Shown: piece after piece, positions 53,460 to 62,323 of the stretch | Position numbering within the stretch: position 1 is the stretch's first letter | How the letters are laid out: each line of letters starts with the position of its first letter | Assembly: GCA_963781035.1 (NCBI GenBank) | Contig: CAWAEN010000007.1 | Location: forward strand, 372,001 to 436,000 | Direction: 5' to 3' | Length of the DNA: 64,000 nt | Source: SZUA-35 sp963781035 | GTDB taxonomy: Bacteria; Actinomycetota; Acidimicrobiia; Acidimicrobiales; SZUA-35 | Notes under the pieces: generated by a model | The model's input: only the letters and a program-made list of their open reading frames with translations | What the model was told of the DNA's origin: nothing | The model's database searches: none | Made by a program: the position numbers and the translations under genes

Positions 53460-53476
53460 GTGACAGCGATTGTCAC
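53460..53476. promoter_or_regulatory. Operator-like inverted repeat GTGACA-N5-TGTCAC
   Basis: GTGACA and TGTCAC are exact complements with GCGAT between. The site lies between the divergent DUF6328 and TIGR03086 genes and could control both. The spacing does not match CRP (TGTGA-N6-TCACA). Confidence 0.45.
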
Positions 53477-53523
53477 GCCTGCTGTTCAGACAACCACCTA
53501 CCCAACAGCGCGAAAGGCACCCA

Positions 53524-54084
53524 ATGGAACCCTGCGATCAACTCGCCGTCATTCTTCCCCGCCTCACGGCACTCGTCGACCAACTCGAGACCACCGACCT
53601 CGACAAACCGACTCCGTGCGCCAACTTCACGGTGCATGGGGTGCTGGATCACATGATGGGCGGTGCCGCCAGTTTCGTGCCTGCCTTCCGAGGCGAATCA
53701 ACAACCGAGGCGACAGCATCGCCGGCGACCGGCGGTCAGGTGCCCACGGTCGGGTTCCACGAGGCGATGAACAGCCTGCTCGAGGCAGTCAACAGTCCTG
53801 GCGCGATGGATCGGACGATCTCCGCCCCGTTCGGCGAGGTTCCCGGCTCGGTGTTCGCCCGATTCGTGGCCTTCGACGGTCTCATCCACGGGTACGACAT
53901 CGCATCTTCGACCGGTCTTGCCTACGACCCCCCGGCCGATGTCGTTGCTGCGGTCGATTCCTTCGCAAGAGAAGCGCTCGGCGCTGACATGCGAGATGGC
54001 GACACGTTCGCCCTCGAAACGGCAGCACCCGAGGGGGCGAGCATTCTCCAGAAGCTCGTCGCCTTCAGCGGCCGCACCCTCTGA
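53524..54084 (+). CDS. TIGR03086-family (mycothiol-dependent/DinB-like) metal-binding protein
   Basis: A 186-residue protein with the TIGR03086 pattern: KPTPCANFTVHGVLDHMMGG (metal His), FDGLIHGYDIASSTG (H-x-x-D ligands) and a C-terminal FAREALGADMRDGDTF. The family is common in mycothiol-producing bacteria, function unknown. GAAAGG lies 8 nt before ATG 53524. It precedes a cupin gene by 74 bp, likely one operon. Confidence 0.85.
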   Translation: MEPCDQLAVILPRLTALVDQLETTDLDKPTPCANFTVHGVLDHMMGGAASFVPAFRGESTTEATASPATGGQVPTVGFHEAMNSLLEAVNSPGAMDRTISAPFGEVPGSVFARFVAFDGLIHGYDIASSTGLAYDPPADVVAAVDSFAREALGADMRDGDTFALETAAPEGASILQKLVAFSGRTL

Positions 54085-54158
54085 CGACAAGCACCGATCC
54101 ATCGTGGCGCTGTCCGTCACGGCCAAACCACCAAACCATTGAAAGAAGGCTCACCATC

Positions 54159-54545
54159 ATGCACATCACAAAGGCAAACATCCCGGTGAAGTTCGCGGTC
54201 CCGGGCGCCACCGCCAGACAAATCCCCGACTTCGGTGATCCCACCGGATTCGGAACCATCGCCGGAGAGTATTTCTCACTCGGCGCCGGCACCGACATCG
54301 CTCCCCTGCTCCAAGGACTCGACGGCAACACCTGCCATGCACCGCACTGGGGCTACATGATTTCCGGAGACGTGGTCGTCGACTACGCGGACGGCTCGGC
54401 CGACACCTGCGTCGGTGGTGACATCTTCTACTGGCCCCCCGGGCACAGCGTCCGTGTCACCGAAGACGCCGAGGTCATCCTGTTCAGCCCACAGGACGAA
54501 CACACGCAGGTGCTCGACCACATGGTTGCGAAGATGCAGGGATGA
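54159..54545 (+). CDS. Cupin-domain protein
   Basis: A 128-residue single cupin with CHAPHWGYMISGDVVVDYADGS (motif 1 with His ligands) and GGDIFYWPPGHSVRV (motif 2). It likely binds a divalent metal, but catalysis or a sensing role cannot be told. A GAAAGAAGG sequence precedes the ATG. Located after the TIGR03086 gene. Confidence 0.85.
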   Translation: MHITKANIPVKFAVPGATARQIPDFGDPTGFGTIAGEYFSLGAGTDIAPLLQGLDGNTCHAPHWGYMISGDVVVDYADGSADTCVGGDIFYWPPGHSVRVTEDAEVILFSPQDEHTQVLDHMVAKMQG

Positions 54546-54590
54546 GGAACGAGAGGCAAGGGTGAGCAAGGGCGCACCGGGCCCGTGGCC

Positions 54591-56655
54591 TCAGAGGTCC
54601 CAGACAATCGGGGCGAACGGGTCAGGAATGTAGACGCAGTAGGTCCCGGTGCGCACAAGCTGCTCGAGGTGGGCGGCCACGGGCGGATGATGTTCGGCCA
54701 AGCGCTCGAGTGCGTATCGAAGCGATCGCGTCACACTGGTGCGAGCGCGCTCGGCCGTGCCGCCGACTGATCGGGTGCGATCGCCGAGTCCCACGGCGCT
54801 GGTCAGCTCGGCCACGAGGTATTCCCGGTCACGGCGTGCGAGTTCGACCCGAGCGGGGTCGTTCATCTGCGTCGCTTCCTCGATGTCATCGTCGACCTCG
54901 GCCAATCGACGACGGTAGGCATCACGGGCTGCATCATCGATGATCGGGAGCCCCCCACCGATTCCGTCGGCTCCCAACTCGTTCGGCGGACCGACGGTGC
55001 GGCCTGTGGGGATGGAGCCTCGTTCGACAGCGACGAGGTCGAGGACGTGGAACTCGCGACCGGGGTCCTCGAGCAGTCGTTTGATGTAGCGAAAGCCCTT
55101 GAGGTCACGCATCAGCACCGTCTGGTCTCCGTAGCAGATGGTCCTCGTGTTCCCGTCGCATCGAAATGTCGCCGTCACCGCCTCGCCCGGCCGATGTGGC
55201 GCTTGGAAAGGTGGAGATCCCGCAACGAGACCCGCTGCCTGCTCCGCCCACCGCACCGCTCCGAACGCACTCGAAGGCGGCCCGGGCCGCGGTCCACTCC
55301 ATTCGGGCCCCTTGCGAGTCACCGGATCGTCGACGTGCTTCACCGAGCACCATTCGTGCTGCAGCCGCCTCGAAGGGTGCACCGATGTCCGCCCACACAG
55401 CCGTCGCCGAGGCCGCACCATGTATGGCCAGTTCGAGGTCACCACTGAGCAGTGAAGCACGCGCGTTCGCAAGCGAGGCTCCCGCCGCGAGCGAACGACT
55501 CGGGTACGAGTTGGCGATCGACTCGAGTTGGGCCGCTGCCAGTCGAACGATCTCGACGTCGCCGGCGGCGGCTGCGATCTCGGCCTGCGCATCCAGCAAC
55601 GGAGCGAGCCGCAGATCACCGAAGGGAGGTCGCTCCTTCGAGGGAACGTCCAGCGGATGGGCAATGGCTTCCGCAATCATCTTCGAGGCCGAGTCGACGT
55701 CGCCTTGTGCGAGCCGCAACAAAGCAAGTCCGGGAAAGGGTGACCATGCGCGCTCGTGGGCAGCCAGGAACGATTCTTCGGCACCAGCCAGATCGCCCCT
55801 ACGCAACCGGATGTTGCCGAGTTCGACCAGCGGCCAGCCGAATTCACGGCGCATCCAAGGGCGCAATTCCTCACATGCTGCGAGCGCCTCTGCCTCCGCC
55901 GTCTCGCACGGTCCCGAAATCCTCAGGAGCTCAGCGCGATGCACGCGACATCGACCACCGATCCCACCGATCGCACCATCGTGCCGCCAGCGATCCATGA
56001 CCTCGGTCCACTCGCTCGCCCGGTCCTGTAGGGCCATTCCCTGGGCAGCGCAGATCAGCTCGCAATACATCATCCCGGTGGTGAGCGGATCGACCTCGCC
56101 AGACATCAGATCGACAGCGATCTCATCGAGCAGTTCGAGTCCTTCGTGTACCTGGCCATTGAAGATCGTGACCCGTGCCTTGCACACCCGGCCGATCACG
56201 ACGGCCGGGGCGACCCCGAGTCGGGAGCCGAGCTCGATCGCCAACGCCGCGTTCTCACCCGCCGCTTTCATGTCGCCGCACATGAATCGTTCGTAGCCCC
56301 GCGTCACCGCGATGATCGCGGCGGCGGGTGCCTCGTGACCATCGAGCGAGCGCTCTGCTCGTCGCAGCCATCCCCGCACGGGAGCCATCAGCCCGGTGTC
56401 CATCATCAGAAACATGGCGACCATGGCCGCAGCCATCGCCGCCCCGGCCCCGTCGCCGTCGGCGACGAGCAGTGCGTGCAGTTCTTCCCACGTCGTCACC
56501 GACGCTTCGAAATCACCATTGCCGTAGGCAGCACGGGCCCTCAATTCGAGGCCCTCAGCGCCTTCCGAGCCCGCACCCATGGCGACGAGGAGCTCGAGCG
56601 CGAGTCCCCACTCGCCACGCTCCAGCGCCTCTCGTGTCGGTCCGAGTTCGTCCAT
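54591..56655 (-). CDS. TPR-repeat regulatory-type protein with a C-terminal DLKG domain, frameshifted as sequenced
   Basis: The first frame (56655 to about 55268) encodes a helical TPR-like protein: MDELGPTREALERGEWGLAL, many A-rich hairpins, RLRRGDLAGAEESFLAAHER. At ARAAFE conserved sequence moves into another frame (FGAVRWAEQAAGLVAG). It then continues to 54591 with the block LMRDLKGFRYIKRLLEDPGREFHVLDLVAVE, seen at the end of actinobacterial cyclase and LuxR-like signalling proteins. One indel near 55268 restores about 687 residues. It lacks a visible kinase, cyclase or HTH domain. The start is fixed by CACACT-N6-ATG. Confidence 0.7.
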
Positions 56656-56661
56656 TCTCGC

Positions 56662-56667
56662 AGTGTG
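56662..56667 (-). promoter_or_regulatory. -10-like element (CACACT), leaderless start
   Basis: CACACT on the minus strand is followed by 6 nt and ATG 56655 of the TPR protein gene. Confidence 0.45.
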
Positions 56668-56738
56668 ACACCGATTTGCTGCGCTCTCCTTCGCAGCGGT
56701 CACGTTCGACCGGCGTGAGGACACAGTGTCCGAAGCCG

Positions 56739-57980
56739 TCAAACAGGAGAACGGCGAAGCCCGTCCAGCCACGATCGAAGTTGCTGCGGTGTCATGAGCT
56801 CGCGGGTTCCCAGCTCGGCGTCGGTCGCATTCCGTAGCTGGTCTGGTGCGTTCTTCACGACCACGTCGAGTTCGGCTTCGTTGGCGTACTCGTCGACAAC
56901 CGCCGCCATCTCCGCATCATGATCGACACCCCGCGCTCGGGCCGCATCCACGAGCCCACGCAACAAGGATTCCCACGTGCTCATCGGGCCTTGCGTGATC
57001 GATGCCGATTCCTCGAATGAGTCGATGAAGGCGAAGGGGACCGACTCGATCGTCCGACCGTTGGCGACGGCGGCGTACAACCAATCCGAATCGAAGGCGA
57101 AACCGTAGGTGGAGGGCGCCTCGAGGATGTCTGACACAGCGGCGGCCGAATACAACTTGAATGCGGCCTGCGTGTCGCGCAGTCCCTGTGCAAAGAGCGC
57201 TCGGCCCACCATGCGCTGCATGTGGCGAAGAACAACGATGCCGGGACCCCACCGCGCCTCGGCCTTGACCAACACTGCTTCCGGATGCTTCCGGTCTCCG
57301 ACAACCACATCAGCGCCGGCCCTGAATCGTTCGAGGAGCAGCCCTGCCTGGGCCAGATTGACCGAGTTGTCGGCATCGGTCATCAGCAGCGCATCACATC
57401 CGTCAGCCAGCGCCTGACTCGCCCCGTAGATGATCGCGCCCCCCTTCCGCGATCCATCGGGATCAGGCAGGTTCGCCAACGGGCCTGATCCGGCTGGAAG
57501 CGCGTCGGCCAATCGAAGTACGTGGACTCGATCTACCTGCTCATGGCAATTCGCTCGTTCCTGAGCCGTCGCTGCGCTGTCCTCGGGATCCCCGTCGTCG
57601 ACTGCGTAGACGTGCCAATCCACAGCCGTATCCGCGAACAGCCACGAAAGCTGGTCGAGTTTGGCGTGTAGTGCGTCTTCGCCGGTTGGGTTGCTCTCGT
57701 CCCGCGGTCGCATCCGTCGCTGCTCACCCCACATGGCGAACACAATCGCCACCCGGCCAGACCAGTCGAGGGTGCGAACAAACATGCGCGAGCGGGCCAG
57801 CGTGCCGGCGAGGCGAAGGTCCAATGGACCGTCAGGGTCACCGGCAATCCGAACGAGCGATTCGACACTCGGATCGGATGCCATGAGCACCTCGGCAAGT
57901 TCTCGCACTCGTCGATCGTCGGCCGGGCTGGCCAAGTCGAAGCTGCCCGTTGCCAGGCCCTTTTCCAGTCCATTCGTCAT
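56739..57980 (-). CDS. Family 2-type glycosyltransferase
   Basis: The 413-residue protein has a GT-A fold: VAIVFAMWGEQRRM, an acidic WHVYAVDDGDPED, and the metal/sugar-nucleotide motif LLMTDADNSVNLAQ (DAD). It continues DVVVGDRKHPEAVLVK, LRDTQAAFKLYSAAAV and FDSDWLYAAV. The arrangement resembles dolichol-phosphate or undecaprenyl GT2 enzymes, but it has no membrane helices. Start MTNGLEKG at 57980 is fixed by TAGCGT 7 nt upstream; an open extension of 16 codons is rejected. It is divergent from the oxygenase gene. Confidence 0.82.
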   Translation of the reverse strand: MTNGLEKGLATGSFDLASPADDRRVRELAEVLMASDPSVESLVRIAGDPDGPLDLRLAGTLARSRMFVRTLDWSGRVAIVFAMWGEQRRMRPRDESNPTGEDALHAKLDQLSWLFADTAVDWHVYAVDDGDPEDSAATAQERANCHEQVDRVHVLRLADALPAGSGPLANLPDPDGSRKGGAIIYGASQALADGCDALLMTDADNSVNLAQAGLLLERFRAGADVVVGDRKHPEAVLVKAEARWGPGIVVLRHMQRMVGRALFAQGLRDTQAAFKLYSAAAVSDILEAPSTYGFAFDSDWLYAAVANGRTIESVPFAFIDSFEESASITQGPMSTWESLLRGLVDAARARGVDHDAEMAAVVDEYANEAELDVVVKNAPDQLRNATDAELGTRELMTPQQLRSWLDGLRRSPV

Positions 57981-57987
57981 CCCACCA

Positions 57988-57993
57988 ACGCTA
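57988..57993 (-). promoter_or_regulatory. -10 element (TAGCGT), leaderless start
   Basis: TAGCGT on the minus strand stands 7 nt before ATG 57980, the same hexamer and spacing as at 4098-4103. Confidence 0.6.
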
Positions 57994-58048
57994 GTGGCCG
58001 CAGCGAGAGAGGCTGGCGACCGGGCCATCAGTTGCGAGATCCACGATC

Positions 58049-58054
58049 TACCAT
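58049..58054 (+). promoter_or_regulatory. -10 element (TACCAT), leaderless start
   Basis: TACCAT ends 7 nt before ATG 58062. This leaderless promoter faces the one at 57988-57993, only about 55 bp away. Confidence 0.55.
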
Positions 58055-58061
58055 CGGCGGA

Positions 58062-59081
58062 ATGGCCACATCAGCATTCGACGCCGACGCCAAGGCAATC
58101 GCACTGACCGAGGAGTCACTCACGTGGGACACGTCCGAAGTGGCCGAGGCCGACAGTGGTGACATCCCCGTAGTCGACGTCGGCCCCTACTTCAGGACCG
58201 GTGCCCGATCCGACCTCGACGCTGCTGCCGATGTTCTTCGTTTCGCGCTCGAACGGGTCGGCTTCCATCAGGTCGTCGGTCACGGAGTGGGCTCAGAAGA
58301 ACTGACCTCGATCCTCGACGCCTCCCGTCGGTTCCATGCGCTTCCGATCGAGACCAAGCGATCGATCCTGATCGACCAACCGAGCCATCGCGTCGGCGGG
58401 GTCGGCTACATGCCCGTTGGAGCGCGCAAGCTCCCCGCTCGAGAAAAGGGCAATCCAAACGAAGCGTTCCTGATCAAGTCGGACATCGGGGTGGGGTTCG
58501 ACGACAACCAGTGGTTGCCCGAGGCGACCTTGCCGGGGTTCAGGACGGTCGTGGAGCGCTACGCCCGCTCGATGGCCGACCTGGCACATCGGCTGCTTCC
58601 TGTCTACGCCGTGGCGCTCGATCTCGATCCAGACTTCTTCGACGCAGGGTTCCGCGACCCGTTCTGGCGGCTGCGCATGACGCACTATCCGGCCAATCCC
58701 GACACCGACGAAGACATCGGCCTCGTCGGCATCCCGCCGCACGTCGACACGACGTTCATGACCCTCCTGCTACCCGACAGCCCGGGTCTCGTCATCTTCA
58801 GTGAGTTGCGTCAGCAGTGGATCCTGGCTCCGGTCGTTCCTGATGCCTTCATCGTCAACAGTGGTGAGCTGTTGCGGCAATGGTCGAACGATCGTGTGCT
58901 CAGCACGCGGCACTTCGCGAACAACCTGTCCGACGTGAGCCGACACTCGGTGCCGTTCTTCTACAACGCGAACGGCGATTTCCCGATGGAGTGCCTGCCA
59001 TCCTGCTGCGGACCCGACAATCCGGCGAAGTACCCGCCGGTGTCCTATCGAAGGAGTCAAGGCGTCGTGCAGGGTGAATAG
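58062..59081 (+). CDS. Isopenicillin N synthase-family 2OG/Fe(II) oxygenase
   Basis: The 339-residue protein has the IPNS/2OG oxygenase layout: N-terminal IPVVDVGPYFR (DIOX_N-like). In the double-stranded beta helix, Fe ligands H and D lie in IPPHVDTTFMTLLL and the distal His lies in VLSTRHFANN, with SRHSVPFFYN following. These enzymes oxidise small substrates in secondary or catabolic metabolism. The start is set by TACCAT-N7-ATG. It overlaps the FAD oxidase gene by 8 nt; an aldehyde dehydrogenase follows. Confidence 0.85.
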   Translation: MATSAFDADAKAIALTEESLTWDTSEVAEADSGDIPVVDVGPYFRTGARSDLDAAADVLRFALERVGFHQVVGHGVGSEELTSILDASRRFHALPIETKRSILIDQPSHRVGGVGYMPVGARKLPAREKGNPNEAFLIKSDIGVGFDDNQWLPEATLPGFRTVVERYARSMADLAHRLLPVYAVALDLDPDFFDAGFRDPFWRLRMTHYPANPDTDEDIGLVGIPPHVDTTFMTLLLPDSPGLVIFSELRQQWILAPVVPDAFIVNSGELLRQWSNDRVLSTRHFANNLSDVSRHSVPFFYNANGDFPMECLPSCCGPDNPAKYPPVSYRRSQGVVQGE

Positions 59082-60261
59082 CGGTGTGTCCTACGACGTG
59101 ATCGTTGTGGGTCTCGGCGCCATGGGGTCCGCCGTGGCCTATCACGCCAGTTGCCGGGGCCTGCGGGTTCTGGGTATCGACCGCCACCATCCGCCGCACG
59201 ACCTCGGTTCGACGAAAGCGGAGACCCGCATCACCCGTCTCGCCGTCGGCGAGGGGCCGCAGTACCTGCCGTTCGCGGCCCGTTCGCACGAAATCTGGCG
59301 CGAACTCGAGGCGAAGTCCGGTGAGCAGCTCCTCCATCAATGTGGTGGCTACATCGTGACGTTGCGCAGCAAGAGCGAGGACGACCGGTGGGGCGACTTC
59401 GTGGTCGCGACCAAGAGGGTCGCCGCCCGGGCCGGCATCGACTTCTCGGTCATGGATGCGGCACAGTTCCGCTCTGAACACCCCGGGATCGTCGTACGAG
59501 ATGACGAACGCGTCGGTTTCGAACCCACGGCCGGCTTGGTCATGGCTGAACGGGCCGTGGCGGTGCAGATCCGGTTGGCCCGTGAGCACGGGGCAGAGAT
59601 CCACACCGGCGAGCGGGTGGCCTCGATCCATCCGTCGGTCGACGGCGTGACGGTGCAGACCGATGTCGGGTCCTATCGAAGCCGTCAAGTGGTGATCGCG
59701 ACCGGCCCCTGGATGCCCGAATTGGCCGCAGAAGTCGACCGGCCGGCCCTGAGAGTCACACGCCAGTTGGCGGTCTGGTTCGAAGTCGACGATCTGGATT
59801 CGTTCACCACCGAGCGGTTGCCCTTCTTCATCTGGGCCGGGGCCTCCATCGACGACTACGTCGGAGTCTTCCCGATGCCGCCCGGTGGCACGCCCGCCGT
59901 GAAGTTCGTGAGCGAGCAGTTCTCCGAGGCCACGAGCGCCGCCACCGTGGAACGCTCCGTTTCGCATGCGGAGATCGAGGACTTCTACGAACGACTCGTC
60001 CATCCGAAGATCCCGGCGGTCACCGACCGTTGTGTGAAAGCTGCGGTGTGTCTCTACACCAATACGCCAGACGATCACTTCCTGATCGACACCAGCCCGG
60101 ACTCCGAACGCGTCCTGTACATGTCGCCATGCAGCGGACACGGCTTCAAGCACTCCACTGCGTTGGGTGAAGCCGTCGCGGAGTGGGCTGACGACGGCCC
60201 GAGCACGCTCGACCTCACGCCGTTCCGCCGAGCCGAAGGGCGAGGGCCCGCCGCTTCTTGA
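59074..60261 (+). CDS. FAD-dependent amine/sarcosine oxidase-like enzyme
   Basis: A 395-residue DAO-type flavoprotein. It has the dinucleotide motif VIVVGLGAMGSAVAYHAS, then GSTKAETRITRLAVGEGPQYLPFA as in monomeric sarcosine oxidase and N-methyltryptophan oxidase. VVIATGPWMPEL follows, with the covalent-flavin-type region VCLYTNTPDDHFLID and SPCSGHGFKHSTALGE, whose Cys may hold FAD. It would oxidise an N-methyl amino acid or amine. GTG 59074 overlaps the oxygenase gene by 8 nt. Confidence 0.88.
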   Translation: MNSGVSYDVIVVGLGAMGSAVAYHASCRGLRVLGIDRHHPPHDLGSTKAETRITRLAVGEGPQYLPFAARSHEIWRELEAKSGEQLLHQCGGYIVTLRSKSEDDRWGDFVVATKRVAARAGIDFSVMDAAQFRSEHPGIVVRDDERVGFEPTAGLVMAERAVAVQIRLAREHGAEIHTGERVASIHPSVDGVTVQTDVGSYRSRQVVIATGPWMPELAAEVDRPALRVTRQLAVWFEVDDLDSFTTERLPFFIWAGASIDDYVGVFPMPPGGTPAVKFVSEQFSEATSAATVERSVSHAEIEDFYERLVHPKIPAVTDRCVKAAVCLYTNTPDDHFLIDTSPDSERVLYMSPCSGHGFKHSTALGEAVAEWADDGPSTLDLTPFRRAEGRGPAAS

Positions 60262-60323
60262 CGCTCTCGTAGGATGTGTTGACGACGACATCGACCTCCG
60301 CCGACTGCGGGAAGCGAATCATC

Positions 60324-61749
60324 ATGACCATCACCTCAGACACCCCGACGCAGGCGGACGCCGACCTGGCGCGCCTTCTCGATGCACAACATCGCGCCTA
60401 CCGGGCTGCGCCGTATCCGACTGAAGCAGAGCGGCTCGATCGGCTCGACCGTTTGCGGGCGCTTCTCGCGGACAACGGTCCAGCCATCGCCGATGCGATC
60501 GCCGCAGATTTCGGCCATCGACCAGCAATGGAGTCCCGAGTCGCAGATCTGGCTGGGACCATTGGTTCGATCGACCACACGAAGCGTCACCTCCGGAAAT
60601 GGATGAAGCGTCGCCGTCGCAGCACCGCGATGTGGTTCCAACCGGCGGCAAACGCCGTCATCGCCCAACCAAAGGGCGTGATCGGGGTCATGGCGCCGTG
60701 GAACTACCCGGTCAATCTGGCCCTGGTCCCAGCCGCGACGGCCATGGCCGCCGGCAATCGCGTCATCGTGCGCATGTCGGAGTTCACCCCGACAACAACG
60801 GCCTTGCTCACAACGCTCGTTGGCGCGTCGTTCACCGCTGACGAATTGACGATCGTCGGGGGCGATGTCGAGCTCGCGACAGCGTTCGCAGCCCTCCCAT
60901 TCGACCACCTCGTGTTCACCGGGAGTACGCGCGTCGGCCGCTCGGTCATGCAGGCAGCGGCGGCCAACCTCACCCCTGTCACCCTCGAGCTCGGTGGCAA
61001 GAGCCCAGCCATCATCTCCCCCGACTACCCGATCGAGGATGCAGCGACTCGAATCGTGTGGGGCAAGACTTTCAACGCCGGCCAGACGTGTATCGCCCCC
61101 GACTACGTGCTCCTGCCGGAGGAACGCGTCGCACCGTTCATCGACGCTGCCACCCTGTGGTTCGAGTCAGCTCACGGTCGAGGTGCCGGCGACTACACCA
61201 CCATCATCAACGACCGGGCTCACCAGCGAGCGCAAGCTCTCGTAGATGACGCCGCCGAACGTGGTGCCACCGTGATCACGACGAAACTCCCTGGGGATCA
61301 CCACCCCAGACACTTTCCTCTGACCTTCATCGTCGATCCTCCGGCGGGCAGCCGAGTTCTGAGCGAGGAGATCTTCGGCCCCATTCTTCCCCTCGTACCT
61401 GCTGCGACAGTGGTCGACGGCATCACCTACGCCAACGAACGAGATCGCCCCCTCGCCGCCTACATCTTCTCCAACGACCAGCACGACATCGACGCGCGCA
61501 TCCACGAAGCTCATCTCCGGCGGGCTCGGTGTGAACGAAGTGCTGGTTCATTTCGCGCAACACGATTTGCCCTTCGGTGGCATCGGCGCAAGCGGCACCG
61601 GCCGGATTCATGGACGAGAGGGGTTCGACGAACTCTCCAACCTTCGCGGAGTGTTCACCCAGCGGGGCGTGGGCCACACAGGCCTCGAGCTGCTCTACCC
61701 GCCCTACGGGGCCCTGGCAGATCGCGTCGTCCGCCTCATGGGCGGTTGA
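60324..61749 (+). CDS. Aldehyde dehydrogenase (coniferyl-aldehyde type), frameshifted as sequenced
   Basis: The first frame has class-3 ALDH blocks: GVIGVMAPWNYPVNLALVPA, FTGSTRVGRSVMQAAA, VTLELGGKSPAII with the catalytic Glu and FNAGQTCIAPDYVLLPEE with catalytic Cys. Near 61510 the protein continues in another frame (ISGGLGVNEVLVHF, DLPFGGIGASGTGRIHG), ending at 61749 after YPPYGALADRVVRLMGG. One indel gives about 475 residues. The literal first frame continues non-conserved to 61829. It probably oxidises an aldehyde formed by the two preceding oxidative enzymes. Confidence 0.85.
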
Positions 61750-61783
61750 TCGGAAGAGTCTCGAAGCACTCGGAAACCCGAGC

Positions 61784-62308
61784 TCAGTCGAGCGGCGCCG
61801 GAGGCGGACCGAGAACATCGATGCCATGAGCAGCACAGACAGCGGCAACCCGAGCCGGGTCGATCTCGACGTCACGAGGGAGTACTGGCTGGTCGAGCGG
61901 CTCGCCGAGTTCGGCAACCATGCCGTCGAACTGCGGAGTCCGCACCTTCGACCCGTTCACCGTCGTGAACCGGGCCTCGTCCGACAGCACCTGGAAGGTG
62001 TGAGGTACACCGTGCGGCAGATACACGGTCGAGCCGGCGGTCCCGATCGTCTCGACATCGCCGCTGCGAAACGCGATCTCGCCCTCGAGAATCACCATCA
62101 CCTCGTCCTCGTCCTCGTGACAGTGCAGAGGCGGCCCGAACCCACGGGGGGCGACGAACTCGATCGCGGTCATCGAACCCGTCTGGCCAGGCCTCACCTT
62201 CGTCGTCGCGATGTGGTTGAGGAAGTGGCGATGCTCGCCTTCGCCTCGTGCGAGGAGGTAGGGGCTGTCGTTGGCAGGAATTGTTGTGGTGTTGGTCATG
62301 GAGTGCAT
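61784..62308 (-). CDS. Cupin-domain protein
   Basis: The 174-residue protein has cupin motif 1 PLHCHEDEDEVMVILEGEIAF and motif 2 with YLPHGVPHTFQVLSDEA. The metal-binding His/Glu set is complete. It resembles quercetinase-like or sugar-binding cupins; no reaction is assignable. The start is at 62308 or at MTNTTT 62299. It follows the regulator-like gene downstream of the same strand and converges on the ALDH gene. Confidence 0.85.
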   Translation of the reverse strand: MHSMTNTTTIPANDSPYLLARGEGEHRHFLNHIATTKVRPGQTGSMTAIEFVAPRGFGPPLHCHEDEDEVMVILEGEIAFRSGDVETIGTAGSTVYLPHGVPHTFQVLSDEARFTTVNGSKVRTPQFDGMVAELGEPLDQPVLPRDVEIDPARVAAVCAAHGIDVLGPPPAPLD

Positions 62309-62323
62309 GATCCGCAGCTGCCT

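Noticed and set aside
53460..53476. CRP/cAMP box
   Set aside because: The half-sites are spaced for GTGACA-N5-TGTCAC, not TGTGA-N6-TCACA, so only a generic operator is claimed.
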